NCBI GenBank assembly: GCA_002320035.1
Contig: DCJL01000017.1
Span: 117,828-133,589 of the forward strand
Origin: Clostridiales bacterium UBA1701
Lineage (GTDB): Bacteria; Bacillota; Clostridia; Oscillospirales; Oscillospiraceae
Reading direction: 5' to 3'
DNA length: 15,762 nucleotides
Shown one piece after another: positions 1-7,828 of the stretch. A program made the translations under genes and the position numbers. Every line of letters begins with the position of its first letter. The first letter of the stretch is position 1. A model generated the notes under the pieces. It saw only the letters and a list, made by a program, of their open reading frames with translations. It made no database searches and was not told the DNA's origin.

Positions 1-20
1 GCCCGGCGGAAAGCGCAGTT

Positions 21-84
21 AAAAAAGTCCGGCATGGACTTTTTTGACAAGCTGAGCAGGATATGAGCAGCGCTCATATCCTGC
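21..84. repeat. Dispersed hairpin repeat, copy A
   Basis: Positions 21-55 are identical over 35 bp to 15537-15571. The repeat is itself an inverted repeat: AAAAAAGTCC, loop GGCAT, GGACTTTTTT. It is directly followed by a second perfect hairpin, a 13-bp stem at 56-68/72-84 with a 3-nt loop. In the other copy a different hairpin follows the shared unit. This stretch lies downstream of the minus-strand permease gene and may also serve as its terminator. The rest of 1-162 shows no gene that I can support. Confidence 0.75.
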
Positions 85-162
85 CGGACTTAATCATTTG
101 GCGATGGTGTGGATCGGAGACAAACCCTCTGCCGAAAGGAGCGGGGCCTTTTGTTTTGCGCT

Positions 163-1194
163 TCACCGCGAGCTCTTATCGTAGGGAATGCCCTCGGCCT
201 TGGGGGCCCGGGATTTTTTTGAGGTAAAGGCCAGGACGATAAGGGTTATGAGATAGGGCAGCATACGGTAGAAATGGGAGCTGATGCCGGCCTGGGCCAG
301 GAGATAGACCCCGTCCCCATTGATGTCGATGCTGGAATAGGCTGCGGCCACGCATTTGAACAGCCCAAACAGCAGGGAGGCCCCGGCGATATTCAGGGGC
401 TTCCAGTTGCCGAAAATCATAACCGCCAGAGCAAGGAAGCCAAAGCCCGCCACATCTCCGTTGGAGGTGCAGTTGGCCGAGGTGAGGGCGTACACAAAGC
501 CGCCCATGCCGGCCAGAGCGCCGGAAATGGTCACGCCGGCATAGCGCATTTTGTAGACATTGATGCCCAGAGAGTCCGCCGCCTGGGGATTTTCGCCGCA
601 GGAACGCAGCCGCAGGCCAAAGCGGGTCTTATATAAAATGATGGAGAGAATGATAAAGAGAATTATGCACACATAGGTAGCCAGATATACCTTGTGCAGA
701 AAGGTGTTGCCGAGAAAACCCAGGTCGTCCGTGCGGCTGTAGCCCAGGGTGGTTTTCTTTATCATGAACCAGCTGGCGGCGTCACCGGTAGCCATCTGCA
801 GGGTGTTCTGGTTTGCAATGATGCGTACCAGGAAAAGCACCAGCGCCGGGGCCAGCATGTTCAGCGCCGTGCCGCCGATGGTCTGGTCTGCCCGGAGGTT
901 AATGGAGGCGAAGGACAGCAGCAGGGAGAAGACCGCCCCCATTACCGCAGCCGCCAGCATGGCCAGAAGCTCGAAGCCCTGAAGGGCGATCCAGTCTCCG
1001 GCGGCCTTGGCCTCGTCAAAGACGCCGGCGGTCTGCATCACATGCACAAACAGCACGCCTACAAAAGCGCCGAAGATCATAATGCCCTCAAGCGCCAGGT
1101 TTATAATGCCGCTGCGCTCGGAGAACACACCCGCCAGCGCCACGATCATAAGAGGCACGGCGTAGAGCAGCGTCTGTTGAATGAGAAATGTCAT
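163..1194 (-). CDS. Nucleoside ABC transporter, permease 2 (YufQ/NupQ type)
   Basis: This is a 343-residue, strongly hydrophobic membrane protein of the branched-chain/BMP permease family (BPD_transp_2). It would form one half of the inner-membrane channel that passes nucleosides delivered by the BMP lipoprotein. It begins with hydrophobic segment LLYAVPLMIVALAGVF and the family-typical SGIINLALEGIMIFGA. Near residues 190-215 it has the cytoplasmic coupling stretch GLRLRSCGENPQAADSLGIN, which contacts the ATPase. The start codon overlaps the stop of the upstream permease gene (ATGA, 4 bp), so the two are translationally coupled. It is the last gene of the minus-strand transporter operon. Substrate is inferred from neighbouring deoD, udk and tdk; family members import purine nucleosides, but other BMP systems are not excluded. 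Confidence 0.9.
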   Translation of the reverse strand: MTFLIQQTLLYAVPLMIVALAGVFSERSGIINLALEGIMIFGAFVGVLFVHVMQTAGVFDEAKAAGDWIALQGFELLAMLAAAVMGAVFSLLLSFASINLRADQTIGGTALNMLAPALVLFLVRIIANQNTLQMATGDAASWFMIKKTTLGYSRTDDLGFLGNTFLHKVYLATYVCIILFIILSIILYKTRFGLRLRSCGENPQAADSLGINVYKMRYAGVTISGALAGMGGFVYALTSANCTSNGDVAGFGFLALAVMIFGNWKPLNIAGASLLFGLFKCVAAAYSSIDINGDGVYLLAQAGISSHFYRMLPYLITLIVLAFTSKKSRAPKAEGIPYDKSSR

Positions 1195-2429
1195 GCCGGC
1201 TCGCCTCCTTTCCCGTCCTCGTCCTCTGGCGCGGGAGGCTCGGCGGTTTTGCCGCCCTGAGCCATACGCCGTTTTTTCCGGCCGGAAATCATCAGCCGGA
1301 TGACCAGGGCGAAGGCGCTCAGATACACAATGGTCGCGATAATAACGTCGGTTATATACTCGTTGTAGGCCGTCAGATTCGTAAGCTGCAGGCCCACGAT
1401 ATCGAGCATGGACATGAATATGCCTGAGAAGATGACGCCGATGGGATTGCTCACTGCCAGCAGGGCCACGGGGATGCCGTTGAAGCCGGTGGCCGGGAGG
1501 GACTGGTAGGTAGACCAGAAGAACTCCGTGTTGCCGGAGAGATAGTAGAGGGAGGCGCCGGCGGCGGAGAGTGCGCCGGCAATGGCCATGGAGAGAACGA
1601 TGTTGCGCTTGTCCTTTATTCCAGCATAGCGGGCGGCATGCCTGTTGGAGCCGCAGGCCTTCAGCTCGAAGCCAAGAGTTGTCTTATTCATAAGGATATA
1701 CATGGCAATCGCCAGGACGATGGCGATAATGATGCCGCCGTTTACCTGGGAGCCGGGGAAAAGCTTATCCAGCCCCAGCTTTGCAGTGGCCACGCCGTTA
1801 TAGGTGGTCTTATATATGTAGCCGGACTTGGTGCTCTCCACCAGGTTTTTGAAATTGCTTATGTCAAAAAGCCAGGTGACGGTGTTGGCGGCGATCCAGT
1901 TGGTCATGATGCAGGCCAGGACCTCGTTTATGTTCAGAAATGCTTTCAGAAGCCCGGGCAGCGCGCCCCAGAGAGCGCCTGCGAGACAGCCCGCCAGAAA
2001 AGCGATGAGCCAGACCAGCGCCGGGGGGACCACGGTGGTGGGGATGCTCAGGGCCACCATAAGCGTCACCATGGTGCCCATGAGATACTGACCCGGAGCG
2101 CCGATGTTGAACAGGCCCGCCTTATAAGCGACCGCTACGGAGAGGCCGGTCATAATAAGAGGCGTGGCGCGGAAGAGCATATTGCCCATGCTGGTGGGGT
2201 TAAAGCCCCAGGTCAGGCTGCCGGCGGCGTCTCTGCCGGTACTGAGAATGCCGGCGAAGATGAGACGAATTCCCTCCCAGGCCCCGCGCAGGGATATGGC
2301 GGGGTTTGCCAGCCCCACGATAAGCACAACGACACTGCCCACAGCAAGGCCGATTACGATGGACAGCAGAGAGGCCAGCAGTTTCTGGGCGCCGTCCTTG
2401 GCGAAAAACGCGGATAGCTTTGCCTTCAT
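1191..2429 (-). CDS. Nucleoside ABC transporter, permease 1 (YufP/NupP type)
   Basis: This 412-residue permease of the same BPD_transp_2 superfamily is the partner of the downstream permease. It has an N-terminal hydrophobic anchor (LLASLLSIVIGLAVGSVVVLIV), many further membrane segments, and the family motif KAGLFNIGAPGQYLMGTM. The coupling loop TLGFELKACGSNRHAARYAG near residues 250-270 parallels the one in permease 2. The last 25 residues are charged, proline-rich and probably cytoplasmic. Its ATG overlaps the TGA of the ATPase gene by 4 bp, and its own stop overlaps the next permease in the same way, so the three genes form one tightly coupled operon. It acts in the cytoplasmic membrane as half of the translocation pore. 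Confidence 0.9.
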   Translation of the reverse strand: MKAKLSAFFAKDGAQKLLASLLSIVIGLAVGSVVVLIVGLANPAISLRGAWEGIRLIFAGILSTGRDAAGSLTWGFNPTSMGNMLFRATPLIMTGLSVAVAYKAGLFNIGAPGQYLMGTMVTLMVALSIPTTVVPPALVWLIAFLAGCLAGALWGALPGLLKAFLNINEVLACIMTNWIAANTVTWLFDISNFKNLVESTKSGYIYKTTYNGVATAKLGLDKLFPGSQVNGGIIIAIVLAIAMYILMNKTTLGFELKACGSNRHAARYAGIKDKRNIVLSMAIAGALSAAGASLYYLSGNTEFFWSTYQSLPATGFNGIPVALLAVSNPIGVIFSGIFMSMLDIVGLQLTNLTAYNEYITDVIIATIVYLSAFALVIRLMISGRKKRRMAQGGKTAEPPAPEDEDGKGGEPA

Positions 2430-3973
2430 GCCTCTTCTCCCTCCTTAGCCGCCCGCCGGGCTCCGGCCATGTATAGGCCCAGCTCGGAGACGCTTATCTT
2501 TGTCGGGTCAAACTCGCCCACGATCTCCCCCTCGTACATGACGAGAATCCGATCGGAAAGGCTCATGACCTCGTCAAGCTCCAGGGAAACCAGCAGAATC
2601 GCCTTGCCCCGGTCGCGCTCGGAAACCAGCTGCTTATGGATATATTCTATGGCGCCCACGTCCAGGCCGCGGGTGGGCTGGACGGCGACGATCAAGGGCT
2701 TATCCCGGTCAAGCTCCCGGGCGATGATGGCCTTCTGCTGGTTGCCGCCGGACATACTGCGGGCCACGGTGACGGGCCCCTGGCCGGAGCGGACATCGTA
2801 CTGCTCTATGAGCTGCTCGGCGTAGTCCCGGACGGCATCGGCCTTTATAAAGCCGCCCCTCTGGAAGCGGGGCTCCTTATAACGCTGGAGGACAATGTTC
2901 TGCTCCAGCGTGAAGTCCAGCACCAGGCCGTGCTTGTGCCGGTCCTCGGGGATGTGGCTCATGTTCAGGCCCCGGCGCTGGATATTGGCGCGGGATATGT
3001 CCTGCCCGCAGAGGGTGACTGAGCCGGAACTGGATTTGTCAAGGCCGGTGAGGCCGTGGATAAGCTCGGTCTGGCCGTTGCCGTCTATGCCTGCGATGCA
3101 GAGGATCTCCCCGGCCCGGACGGAAAAGCTCACGTCGTTCACGGCGTTTCTCCTATGGATATGGGAGGGGACGGACAGATGCTCCACCCGGAGAACTTCC
3201 TCCGCAGGCTTTGCCTCGTCCTTCACCACTTCCAACTGCACCGGGCGGCCCACCATCATGTTGGACAGCTCCTGCTTGTCGGTGTCGCAGGTGTTGACTG
3301 TGCCAATGCAGCGGCCCTTGCGCAGGACCGTGACCCTGTCGGCCACAGCCATGATCTCGTTGAGCTTGTGGGAGATGAAGAGGATGGATTTGCCCTCCCG
3401 GGAGAACTCGCGCATGGTCTCCATAAGCTCTTCTATCTCCTGGGGGGTCAGCACGGCGGTTGGCTCGTCAAAGATGAGGATCTCATTGTCCCGATAGAGC
3501 ATTTTGAGGATCTCAACCCGCTGCTGCATGCCCACGGTGATGTCTTCCACCCTGGCGTCCAGGTCAACCCGAAGGCCGTACTTCTCGGACAGGGCCTCCA
3601 CCTTTCGTCGGGCTTCTTTTTTCTGGATGAAGCCCATCTTTGTGGTTTCCGCGCCCAGAATAATGTTGTCCAGCACGGTAAAAACATCCACCAATTTGAA
3701 GTGCTGGTGCACCATGCCTATGTTCAGCGCGGTTGCGTCGTTAGGGTCGTTTATCTCGACCCGGACGCCGTTTTTGCGTATTTCGCCGCCCTCCGGCTGA
3801 TAAAGGCCGAAAAGGACGGACATCAGCGTGGATTTGCCGGCCCCGTTCTCTCCCAGAAGCGCATGGATCTCACCCTTTTTCAGCTGGAGGGTGATATCGT
3901 CGTTTGCGCGAATTCCGGGGAACTCCTTGGTGATGTGAAGCATTTCTATCACATACTGGGGGGAATTCTCCAT
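2426..3973 (-). CDS. Nucleoside ABC transporter, double ATPase (YufO/NupO type)
   Basis: This 515-residue protein carries two ABC domains in one chain, like RbsA and NupO. It powers the two permeases from the cytoplasmic face. Domain 1 has a clean Walker A, GENGAGKST (residues 41-49), and the family-typical signature-like stretch TVGMQQRVEILK followed by Walker B ILIFDEPTAVL. Domain 2 has a degenerate P-loop (GIDGNGQTE) but a good signature SMSGGNQQKAIIARE, as usual for this family where one site is weak. Length is normal. The ATG at 3973 is preceded by a GGTGG-like ribosome site. A separate promoter lies upstream at 4029-4057, so the gene need not depend on read-through from the binding-protein gene. 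Confidence 0.92.
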   Translation of the reverse strand: MENSPQYVIEMLHITKEFPGIRANDDITLQLKKGEIHALLGENGAGKSTLMSVLFGLYQPEGGEIRKNGVRVEINDPNDATALNIGMVHQHFKLVDVFTVLDNIILGAETTKMGFIQKKEARRKVEALSEKYGLRVDLDARVEDITVGMQQRVEILKMLYRDNEILIFDEPTAVLTPQEIEELMETMREFSREGKSILFISHKLNEIMAVADRVTVLRKGRCIGTVNTCDTDKQELSNMMVGRPVQLEVVKDEAKPAEEVLRVEHLSVPSHIHRRNAVNDVSFSVRAGEILCIAGIDGNGQTELIHGLTGLDKSSSGSVTLCGQDISRANIQRRGLNMSHIPEDRHKHGLVLDFTLEQNIVLQRYKEPRFQRGGFIKADAVRDYAEQLIEQYDVRSGQGPVTVARSMSGGNQQKAIIARELDRDKPLIVAVQPTRGLDVGAIEYIHKQLVSERDRGKAILLVSLELDEVMSLSDRILVMYEGEIVGEFDPTKISVSELGLYMAGARRAAKEGEEA

Positions 3974-4028
3974 GCCGCCACCTACTTTCCTCAGTTTTCA
4001 AAAGAAATCGATCAAAAAACTACACTAT

Positions 4029-4057
4029 ATTATAACCGCAAAGCCCTTCGATTGCAA
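4029..4057 (-). promoter_or_regulatory. Promoter of the transporter ATPase/permease genes
   Basis: Read on the minus strand, TTGCAA (4052-4057) and TATAAT (4029-4034) are separated by 17 bp, close to the sigma-A consensus. It lies about 55 bp upstream of the ATPase start and downstream of the binding-protein terminator, so the membrane components can be transcribed independently of the lipoprotein. Confidence 0.7.
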
Positions 4058-4106
4058 GATATCCCTGTTCCGGAGCGAAAAAATATGCCGTCTGGGAAGC
4101 GCGCCG

Positions 4107-4134
4107 CCGCGGGCCGGGCCCGCCCGGCCCGCGG
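4107..4134. repeat. GC-only perfect hairpin
   Basis: A 13-bp perfect inverted repeat made only of G and C (4107-4119 and 4122-4134, 2-nt spacer) sits between the binding-protein terminator and the ATPase promoter. There is no obvious T tract, so it is not a textbook terminator. It may act as a transcription or mRNA-decay barrier, or be a small dispersed palindrome. Confidence 0.6.
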
Positions 4135-4189
4135 GGGGAAAATGGGGGCGGATTTTTGCTTCGTTCAAAACAGCAAAGAGCCCGGAGAG

Positions 4190-4222
4190 AAAAATCGCCG
4201 GCAGCCTTTTGGCTGCCGGCGA
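4190..4222 (-). terminator. Rho-independent terminator of the BMP lipoprotein gene
   Basis: On the minus strand a perfect 12-bp GC-rich stem (4195-4206/4211-4222, 4-nt loop) is followed by five T residues, 18 bp after the stop of the lipoprotein gene. It separates the abundant binding protein from the transporter genes and would set their relative expression. Confidence 0.85.
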
Positions 4223-4239
4223 CAGAACCCGGGGTAAGA

Positions 4240-5442
4240 TCAGATGATGTTCAGGTTGACATTCTCGGTGGCGGCGAGCTTGGTGTAATCGCCGTCTACA
4301 ACCACCTCACCGGCGGCAACCTTGGCAAACAGCGCCTCGTAGTCCTCAACGGTGTAGGTCTCCAGACGCCAGCTCTCAGCTGCGGTGGGAATGCCGACGG
4401 CGTTCTCATTGACGCCCAGGGACTGCGCAACGCCGCCGATTTCGGCGAAGCTGCCGTCATAGACCTTGGCGACTGCCCACTGGACAGCGTCGGCCAGGCC
4501 CTTCATGGCGGAGGTGATAACGGTGTCGGATTCGGCGGACTGGTCCACATCAACGCCTACGACATAGCCGTCGTTGGCGGAAGCGGCAGCGGCAACGGAC
4601 TGGAACATGGAGCCGCCGCAGGCGAAGATGACCTCAGTGCCGGTCTCATACCAGCCGGAAGCCATGCTCTGGAGCTCGGGGGAGGCCTGGAAGCTTGCGC
4701 CGTACTCCCAGGAGTAGTTCATATCGACAGTGATGCCCAGTTCCTTGGCCGCGGCGTCAGCGCCCTGGACAAAGCCGTAACCGAAACGGCAGCAGGCAGG
4801 GTTCTCACCGCCGCCACCGCCGCAGAAGCCCAGCTTGGTGAAGCCGTCCTTCACAACGGCGTAGCCGGCAAAGTAGCCGCACTGCTCTTCCTTGAAAGCG
4901 ATGGGGGCCACGTTGGTCAGAACGTTGCCGGCCTCGTCGGAGAGGGGATAACCGTCAATAAAAACAAAGGAAGTCTCGGGGAACTCGGTGGCGGCTTTCT
5001 TGAGCGCGCCCTCCTGCATGAATCCGGCACAGACAACAACCTTGGCGCCGGCGTCCACAGCGGCCTTCATGGCGTCGTAGCGGTCGTCATCGGTGGCCTG
5101 GTCGCCGTTGGCGGGCTGATAGTACTTGTAGCTGAGGCCGTTGGCGGCGGCGTAGAGCTTCACGCCGTCAAAGGTGCCCTGGTTGAAGGACTTGTCCTTC
5201 AGCTGGCCCACGTCGGTGACGAAGGCGACCTCGTAGGTGCCGTCGGCGGAGGTCATGGTATCCTCAATTGCGTCGGGATCGGTAACTTCTGCAGGCTCTT
5301 CGGCGGGCGCCTCGGTGGTTTCGGCAGGAGCCTCGGTAGCCTCAGCAGGGGCTTCGGACGCCGCGGGAGCGGCGGTCTCACCGCAGGCGGCGAGAGCAAA
5401 GACCATGCACAGGGCAAGAACAAGTGCGAGAATCTTTTTCAT
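4240..5442 (-). CDS. BMP-family nucleoside-binding lipoprotein
   Basis: This is the extracellular solute-binding lipoprotein of the ABC importer. The chosen start (5442) gives a 400-residue protein. A further 21 in-frame codons upstream are excluded because GGAGGA lies just before this ATG and the -10 box falls inside that extension. The product opens with a signal peptide MKKILALVLALCMVFALAAC, whose lipobox LAAC places the lipidated Cys at residue 20. Next comes an Ala/Pro/Glu/Thr linker of about 40 residues with imperfect repeats, a flexible spacer at the cell surface. The binding domain follows, starting at VAFVTDVGQLKDKSFNQG, the family hallmark, with VVCAGF, FVFIDGYPL and IFACGGSMFQSVAAAA further on. 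The nucleoside ligand is inferred from family and from neighbouring salvage enzymes. It has its own promoter and terminator. Confidence 0.92.
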   Translation of the reverse strand: MKKILALVLALCMVFALAACGETAAPAASEAPAEATEAPAETTEAPAEEPAEVTDPDAIEDTMTSADGTYEVAFVTDVGQLKDKSFNQGTFDGVKLYAAANGLSYKYYQPANGDQATDDDRYDAMKAAVDAGAKVVVCAGFMQEGALKKAATEFPETSFVFIDGYPLSDEAGNVLTNVAPIAFKEEQCGYFAGYAVVKDGFTKLGFCGGGGGENPACCRFGYGFVQGADAAAKELGITVDMNYSWEYGASFQASPELQSMASGWYETGTEVIFACGGSMFQSVAAAASANDGYVVGVDVDQSAESDTVITSAMKGLADAVQWAVAKVYDGSFAEIGGVAQSLGVNENAVGIPTAAESWRLETYTVEDYEALFAKVAAGEVVVDGDYTKLAATENVNLNII

Positions 5443-5503
5443 GTTTTTTCCTCCATAAAATAATTTCTGAAGTAACAGGGACGGATTTTCCGAACCGCTT
5501 TGC

Positions 5504-5533
5504 ATTATACCATGATATGCGGGGGCAAATCAA
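5504..5533 (-). promoter_or_regulatory. Promoter of the BMP lipoprotein gene
   Basis: On the minus strand, TTGATT (5528-5533) and TATAAT (5504-5509) are 18 bp apart. The -10 box is about 62 bp before the chosen ATG, which has a GGAGGA ribosome site. The remaining bases up to the deoD stop (5610) are AT-rich, and I see no strong terminator in them. Confidence 0.7.
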
Positions 5534-5610
5534 GGCTAATAATGACAAAACTATGAACGAATCAGGTTGATTTTTTGAATTTCTGTTCAGATTGACGGAA
5601 TTTAAACGGT

Positions 5611-6339
5611 TCAGGGCGTTTCCATCTTCACGGCGGTGTCCAGCGCAATCTCCATCATCTGCGTAAAGGAGGTTTGACGCTCCTCGGCAGAAAGCGCCTC
5701 TGGGCGGTAAATATGATCGGATATGGTGCAAAGGCAGAGGGCCCGTTTCCCGGCAAGGGCGGCGTTGGCGTAAAGGGCGGCGGCCTCCATCTCCACGGCC
5801 ATCACGCCCATGCGCTTCCACAGGTCCATCTTGCTGCAGCCGGGGGCGGAGTAGAAGTTATCGGAGGAGAGGAGGTTGCCCACTTTGATATCCGCGCCAT
5901 GCTCCCGGGCGGTTTCCACGGCGGCGGAGAGCAGGGTGAAGTCCGCGATGGGGGCAAAGCCGCCCTCCAGGCCGAACTGGTTTATATAATTGGAGTTCGT
6001 GCAGGCACCCTGCCCGGCCACCAGATCCATGAGCTTCAGATCATCCCTTATGGCGCCGGCGGAGCCGATGCGGATGATGTTTTCCACGCCGTAAAAATGA
6101 AAAAGCTCCCAGCTGTATATGCCGATGGAGGGCATGCCCATGCCCGAGGCCATCACCGTCACTGGTACGCCTTTCCAACAGCCCGTGTGCCCCTGGACGC
6201 CGCGGACGTTGTTCACAAGCACGGGGTCCGTGAGAAAGTTCTCCGCGATGAACTTGGCCCGGAGGGGGTCGCCGGGCATGAGGACAGTTCTGGCGATGTC
6301 CTCCTTTTTTGCGTTTATATGGGGTGTGGGAATTGACAT
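5611..6339 (-). CDS. deoD: DeoD-type purine nucleoside phosphorylase
   Basis: This 242-residue cytosolic enzyme cleaves purine (deoxy)nucleosides with phosphate to give the free base and (deoxy)ribose-1-phosphate. The start is the ATG of MSIPTPHINAKKEDIA, preceded by AGGAGG. A long in-frame extension upstream runs through the udk gene on the other strand and is an artefact. Family landmarks are the conserved N terminus TPHINA, the phosphate-site loop MPGDPLRAKFIAE, VNNVRG, MASGMGMPSIGIY, the base/ribose region VEMEAAALY, and SDHI carrying the catalytic Asp. Length matches the hexameric DeoD family. It is divergent from udk-tdk and upstream of the importer, so imported nucleosides would be processed directly here. 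Confidence 0.95.
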   Translation of the reverse strand: MSIPTPHINAKKEDIARTVLMPGDPLRAKFIAENFLTDPVLVNNVRGVQGHTGCWKGVPVTVMASGMGMPSIGIYSWELFHFYGVENIIRIGSAGAIRDDLKLMDLVAGQGACTNSNYINQFGLEGGFAPIADFTLLSAAVETAREHGADIKVGNLLSSDNFYSAPGCSKMDLWKRMGVMAVEMEAAALYANAALAGKRALCLCTISDHIYRPEALSAEERQTSFTQMMEIALDTAVKMETP

Positions 6340-6378
6340 TGGCGTTTCCTCCTGTTGTGTTTTTGGTGTAGCAGAATG

Positions 6379-6407
6379 ATTATATGAGAGAAAAAAACAA
6401 AAGTCAA
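6379..6407 (-). promoter_or_regulatory. deoD promoter
   Basis: On the minus strand, TTGACT (6402-6407) and TATAAT (6379-6384) are 17 bp apart, a near-consensus sigma-A promoter. It lies 40 bp upstream of the deoD ATG and back to back with the udk promoter. Confidence 0.8.
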
Positions 6408-6408
6408 A

Positions 6409-6437
6409 TTGAAACAGGCGAAAAGATATGATATCAT
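6409..6437 (+). promoter_or_regulatory. udk-tdk-cat promoter
   Basis: TTGAAA (6409-6414) and TATCAT (6432-6437) are separated by 17 bp. The predicted transcript starts near 6444, which excludes the upstream TTG at 6409 as a start codon and supports the ATG at 6466 for udk. The -35 box is 1 bp from the -35 of the divergent deoD promoter. Confidence 0.7.
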
Positions 6438-6465
6438 TAAAAAAACGATTCGGGGGCGAGCTTTG

Positions 6466-7098
6466 ATGAGCAATGTAATGGTGATAGGGATTGCCGGAGG
6501 CACCGGCAGCGGCAAGACCACGATTACGAAAAAGCTTATGCAGCGCTTCGGCAGCGATGTTTCCGTGATTTATCACGACAATTATTACAAGGCTCATCAC
6601 GACATGCCCTACGAGCAGCGAGCCCTGCTCAATTACGACCACCCGGACGCTTTTGACACAGGCCTTCTTATAGAGGCCGTAAAAAAGCTTAAGAAGGGCC
6701 AGGGGGTCTGCTGTCCGGTGTACGATTATTCCATACACGACAGGACGGACAGAACCATCGCCGTGAACCCGGCCAAGGTCATCATTGTTGAAGGAATCCT
6801 CATCTTTCAGAGCAGGGAGCTCTGCCGGGAGATGGACGTCAAGATCTATGTGGACACCGACGCGGATGTGCGAATCCTGCGGCGCATCGTGCGGGACGTG
6901 CGGGACAGGGGGCGGAGCTTGGAGAGTGTAGTGAGCCAGTATCTCACCACTGTCAAGCCCATGCATGAGCAGTTCGTGGAGCCCAGCAAGCGCAACGCTG
7001 ATATTATCATCCCCGAGGGGGGCCACAACCAGGTGGCTATGGAGATGTTGATGGAGCGGGTAAGAGCGCATATCGAAAAGGAGAGCGGAGAAAAATAA
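6466..7098 (+). CDS. udk: Uridine (cytidine) kinase
   Basis: This 210-residue cytosolic kinase phosphorylates uridine and cytidine to UMP and CMP in pyrimidine salvage. It opens with the P-loop GGTGSGKT (residues 11-18). It then shows the family motif VIYHDNYYKAHHDMPYEQR, the substrate segment LNYDHPDAFDTGLL, the PVYDYSIHDRT motif, VIIVEGILIF, and the lid region VRILRRIVRDVRDRGRSLE. Length is typical (about 205-210). A 19-codon in-frame extension beginning at a TTG overlaps the promoter and is rejected. The stop overlaps the next ATG by one base (TAATG), so tdk is translationally coupled. Confidence 0.95.
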   Translation: MSNVMVIGIAGGTGSGKTTITKKLMQRFGSDVSVIYHDNYYKAHHDMPYEQRALLNYDHPDAFDTGLLIEAVKKLKKGQGVCCPVYDYSIHDRTDRTIAVNPAKVIIVEGILIFQSRELCREMDVKIYVDTDADVRILRRIVRDVRDRGRSLESVVSQYLTTVKPMHEQFVEPSKRNADIIIPEGGHNQVAMEMLMERVRAHIEKESGEK

Positions 7099-7679
7099 TG
7101 GCAAAGCTATACTTCAAGTACGGGGCTATGGGCTCATCAAAATCGGCCCAGGCGCTGATTACCAAGTTCAACTACGAGGAGCTGGGCATGCGCGTCTGGC
7201 TCATAAAGCCCAGCACCGACACCCGGGATGGGGCGGAGCTGATACGCAGCCGCATCGGCCTTGCGTGCAGGGCCCAGGTCATAACCCCGGTACAGGATAT
7301 TCAGGAAGAATACCGCCGGGCGGGAAAGCACGATGTGATTATTGCCGACGAGGCCCAGTTCTTTACGCCCGAGCAGATAGAGCAGCTGCGCGCGCTGGTG
7401 GATGAAGACGACCTGCCTGTGCTCTGCTTCGGGCTGAGGACGGATTTCCTGACCCATTTCTTCCCGGGAGCCCGGCGGCTCATGGAGCTGGCGGACTCAC
7501 TGACGGAGATCAAGACCGTTTGCGCCTGCGGCCGGAAGGCCACGGTGAACGCCCGCCTGGACGAGAACGGCCGGATCGTGACCCAGGGGGCTCAGGTTTT
7601 CCTGGGTGGAAATGACAGTTATGCGGCAATGTGCCATAAATGCTGGAAGAAAAAGATAAAGGAGCAGGAGGCGCCATGA
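7098..7679 (+). CDS. tdk: Thymidine kinase
   Basis: This 193-residue type II (zinc-containing) thymidine kinase converts thymidine to dTMP in the cytosol. The N-terminal P-loop reads GAMGSSKS (residues 9-16), a variant of the usual SGKS ending. Walker B is VIIADEAQFF. The lasso/zinc region has paired cysteines CACGRKATVNARL and, near the C terminus, MCHKCWKKK. LCFGLRTDFLTHFFPGARRL is family-typical. It overlaps udk at its start and the cat remnant at its stop (ATGA), which makes udk-tdk-cat a natural three-gene operon now broken by an insertion 130 bp further on. Confidence 0.95.
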   Translation: MAKLYFKYGAMGSSKSAQALITKFNYEELGMRVWLIKPSTDTRDGAELIRSRIGLACRAQVITPVQDIQEEYRRAGKHDVIIADEAQFFTPEQIEQLRALVDEDDLPVLCFGLRTDFLTHFFPGARRLMELADSLTEIKTVCACGRKATVNARLDENGRIVTQGAQVFLGGNDSYAAMCHKCWKKKIKEQEAP

Positions 7680-7822
7680 CGCGGGCCGATTACGGAAGCT
7701 GGCCCCGGCAGGAGCTCTTTGCTTTTTTCTCTTCCATATCCGATCCCTTTTACAGCGTGAGCTTCAGCCTGGAGGTGAGCCGGCTTTACGAATATGTGAA
7801 GGCGGAAAGAAGCACTTCGTAA
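7676..7822 (+). pseudogene. cat: Chloramphenicol acetyltransferase-like gene, 5' part (split by insertion)
   Basis: The ATG overlaps the tdk stop and has AGGAG upstream, so this was the third gene of the operon. The peptide contains SWPRQELFAFFSSISDPFYS and LEVSRLYEYVKAE, which match the N terminus of CAT-family acetyltransferases (Trp-Pro-Arg-x-x-x-Phe-x-x-Phe, then the beta strand and helix). It stops after 48 codons, the last few read from inserted DNA. Codon 44 (GAA at 7805) contains the GA dinucleotide at the junction. The missing C-terminal three quarters is found at 14933-15421. Without that part there is no acetyl-CoA site and no catalytic His, so this half is non-functional. CAT identity rests on motif recognition; a related xenobiotic acetyltransferase is possible. 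Confidence 0.85.
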
Positions 7823-7828
7823 GGAAGG
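7805..7828 (+). repeat. Left end of inserted element (attL-like)
   Basis: GA at 7805-7806 inside cat codon 44 is followed, after exactly 12 nt, by GTAAGGAAGG (7819-7828). The right end has the inverted copy with identical spacing to its own GA. This fits a recombined att site of a Tn4451/TnpX-type large serine recombinase, which is known to recombine at GA dinucleotides. Confidence 0.7.

Noticed and set aside
3056..4237. Plus-strand open frame of 393 codons
   Set aside because: It is antisense to the ABC ATPase gene, whose motifs are unambiguous.
4156..5463. Plus-strand open frame of 435 codons
   Set aside because: It is antisense to the BMP lipoprotein gene; its glycine-rich repeats mirror the lipoprotein's codons.
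5611..7104. 497-codon version of deoD
   Set aside because: The upstream 255 codons are antisense to udk; AGGAGG and the conserved N terminus fix the start at 6339.
7809..7810. Alternative left GA as the insertion border
   Set aside because: Joining here puts cat out of frame, and the distance to GTAAGGAAGG would be 8 nt instead of the 12 nt seen at the right end.
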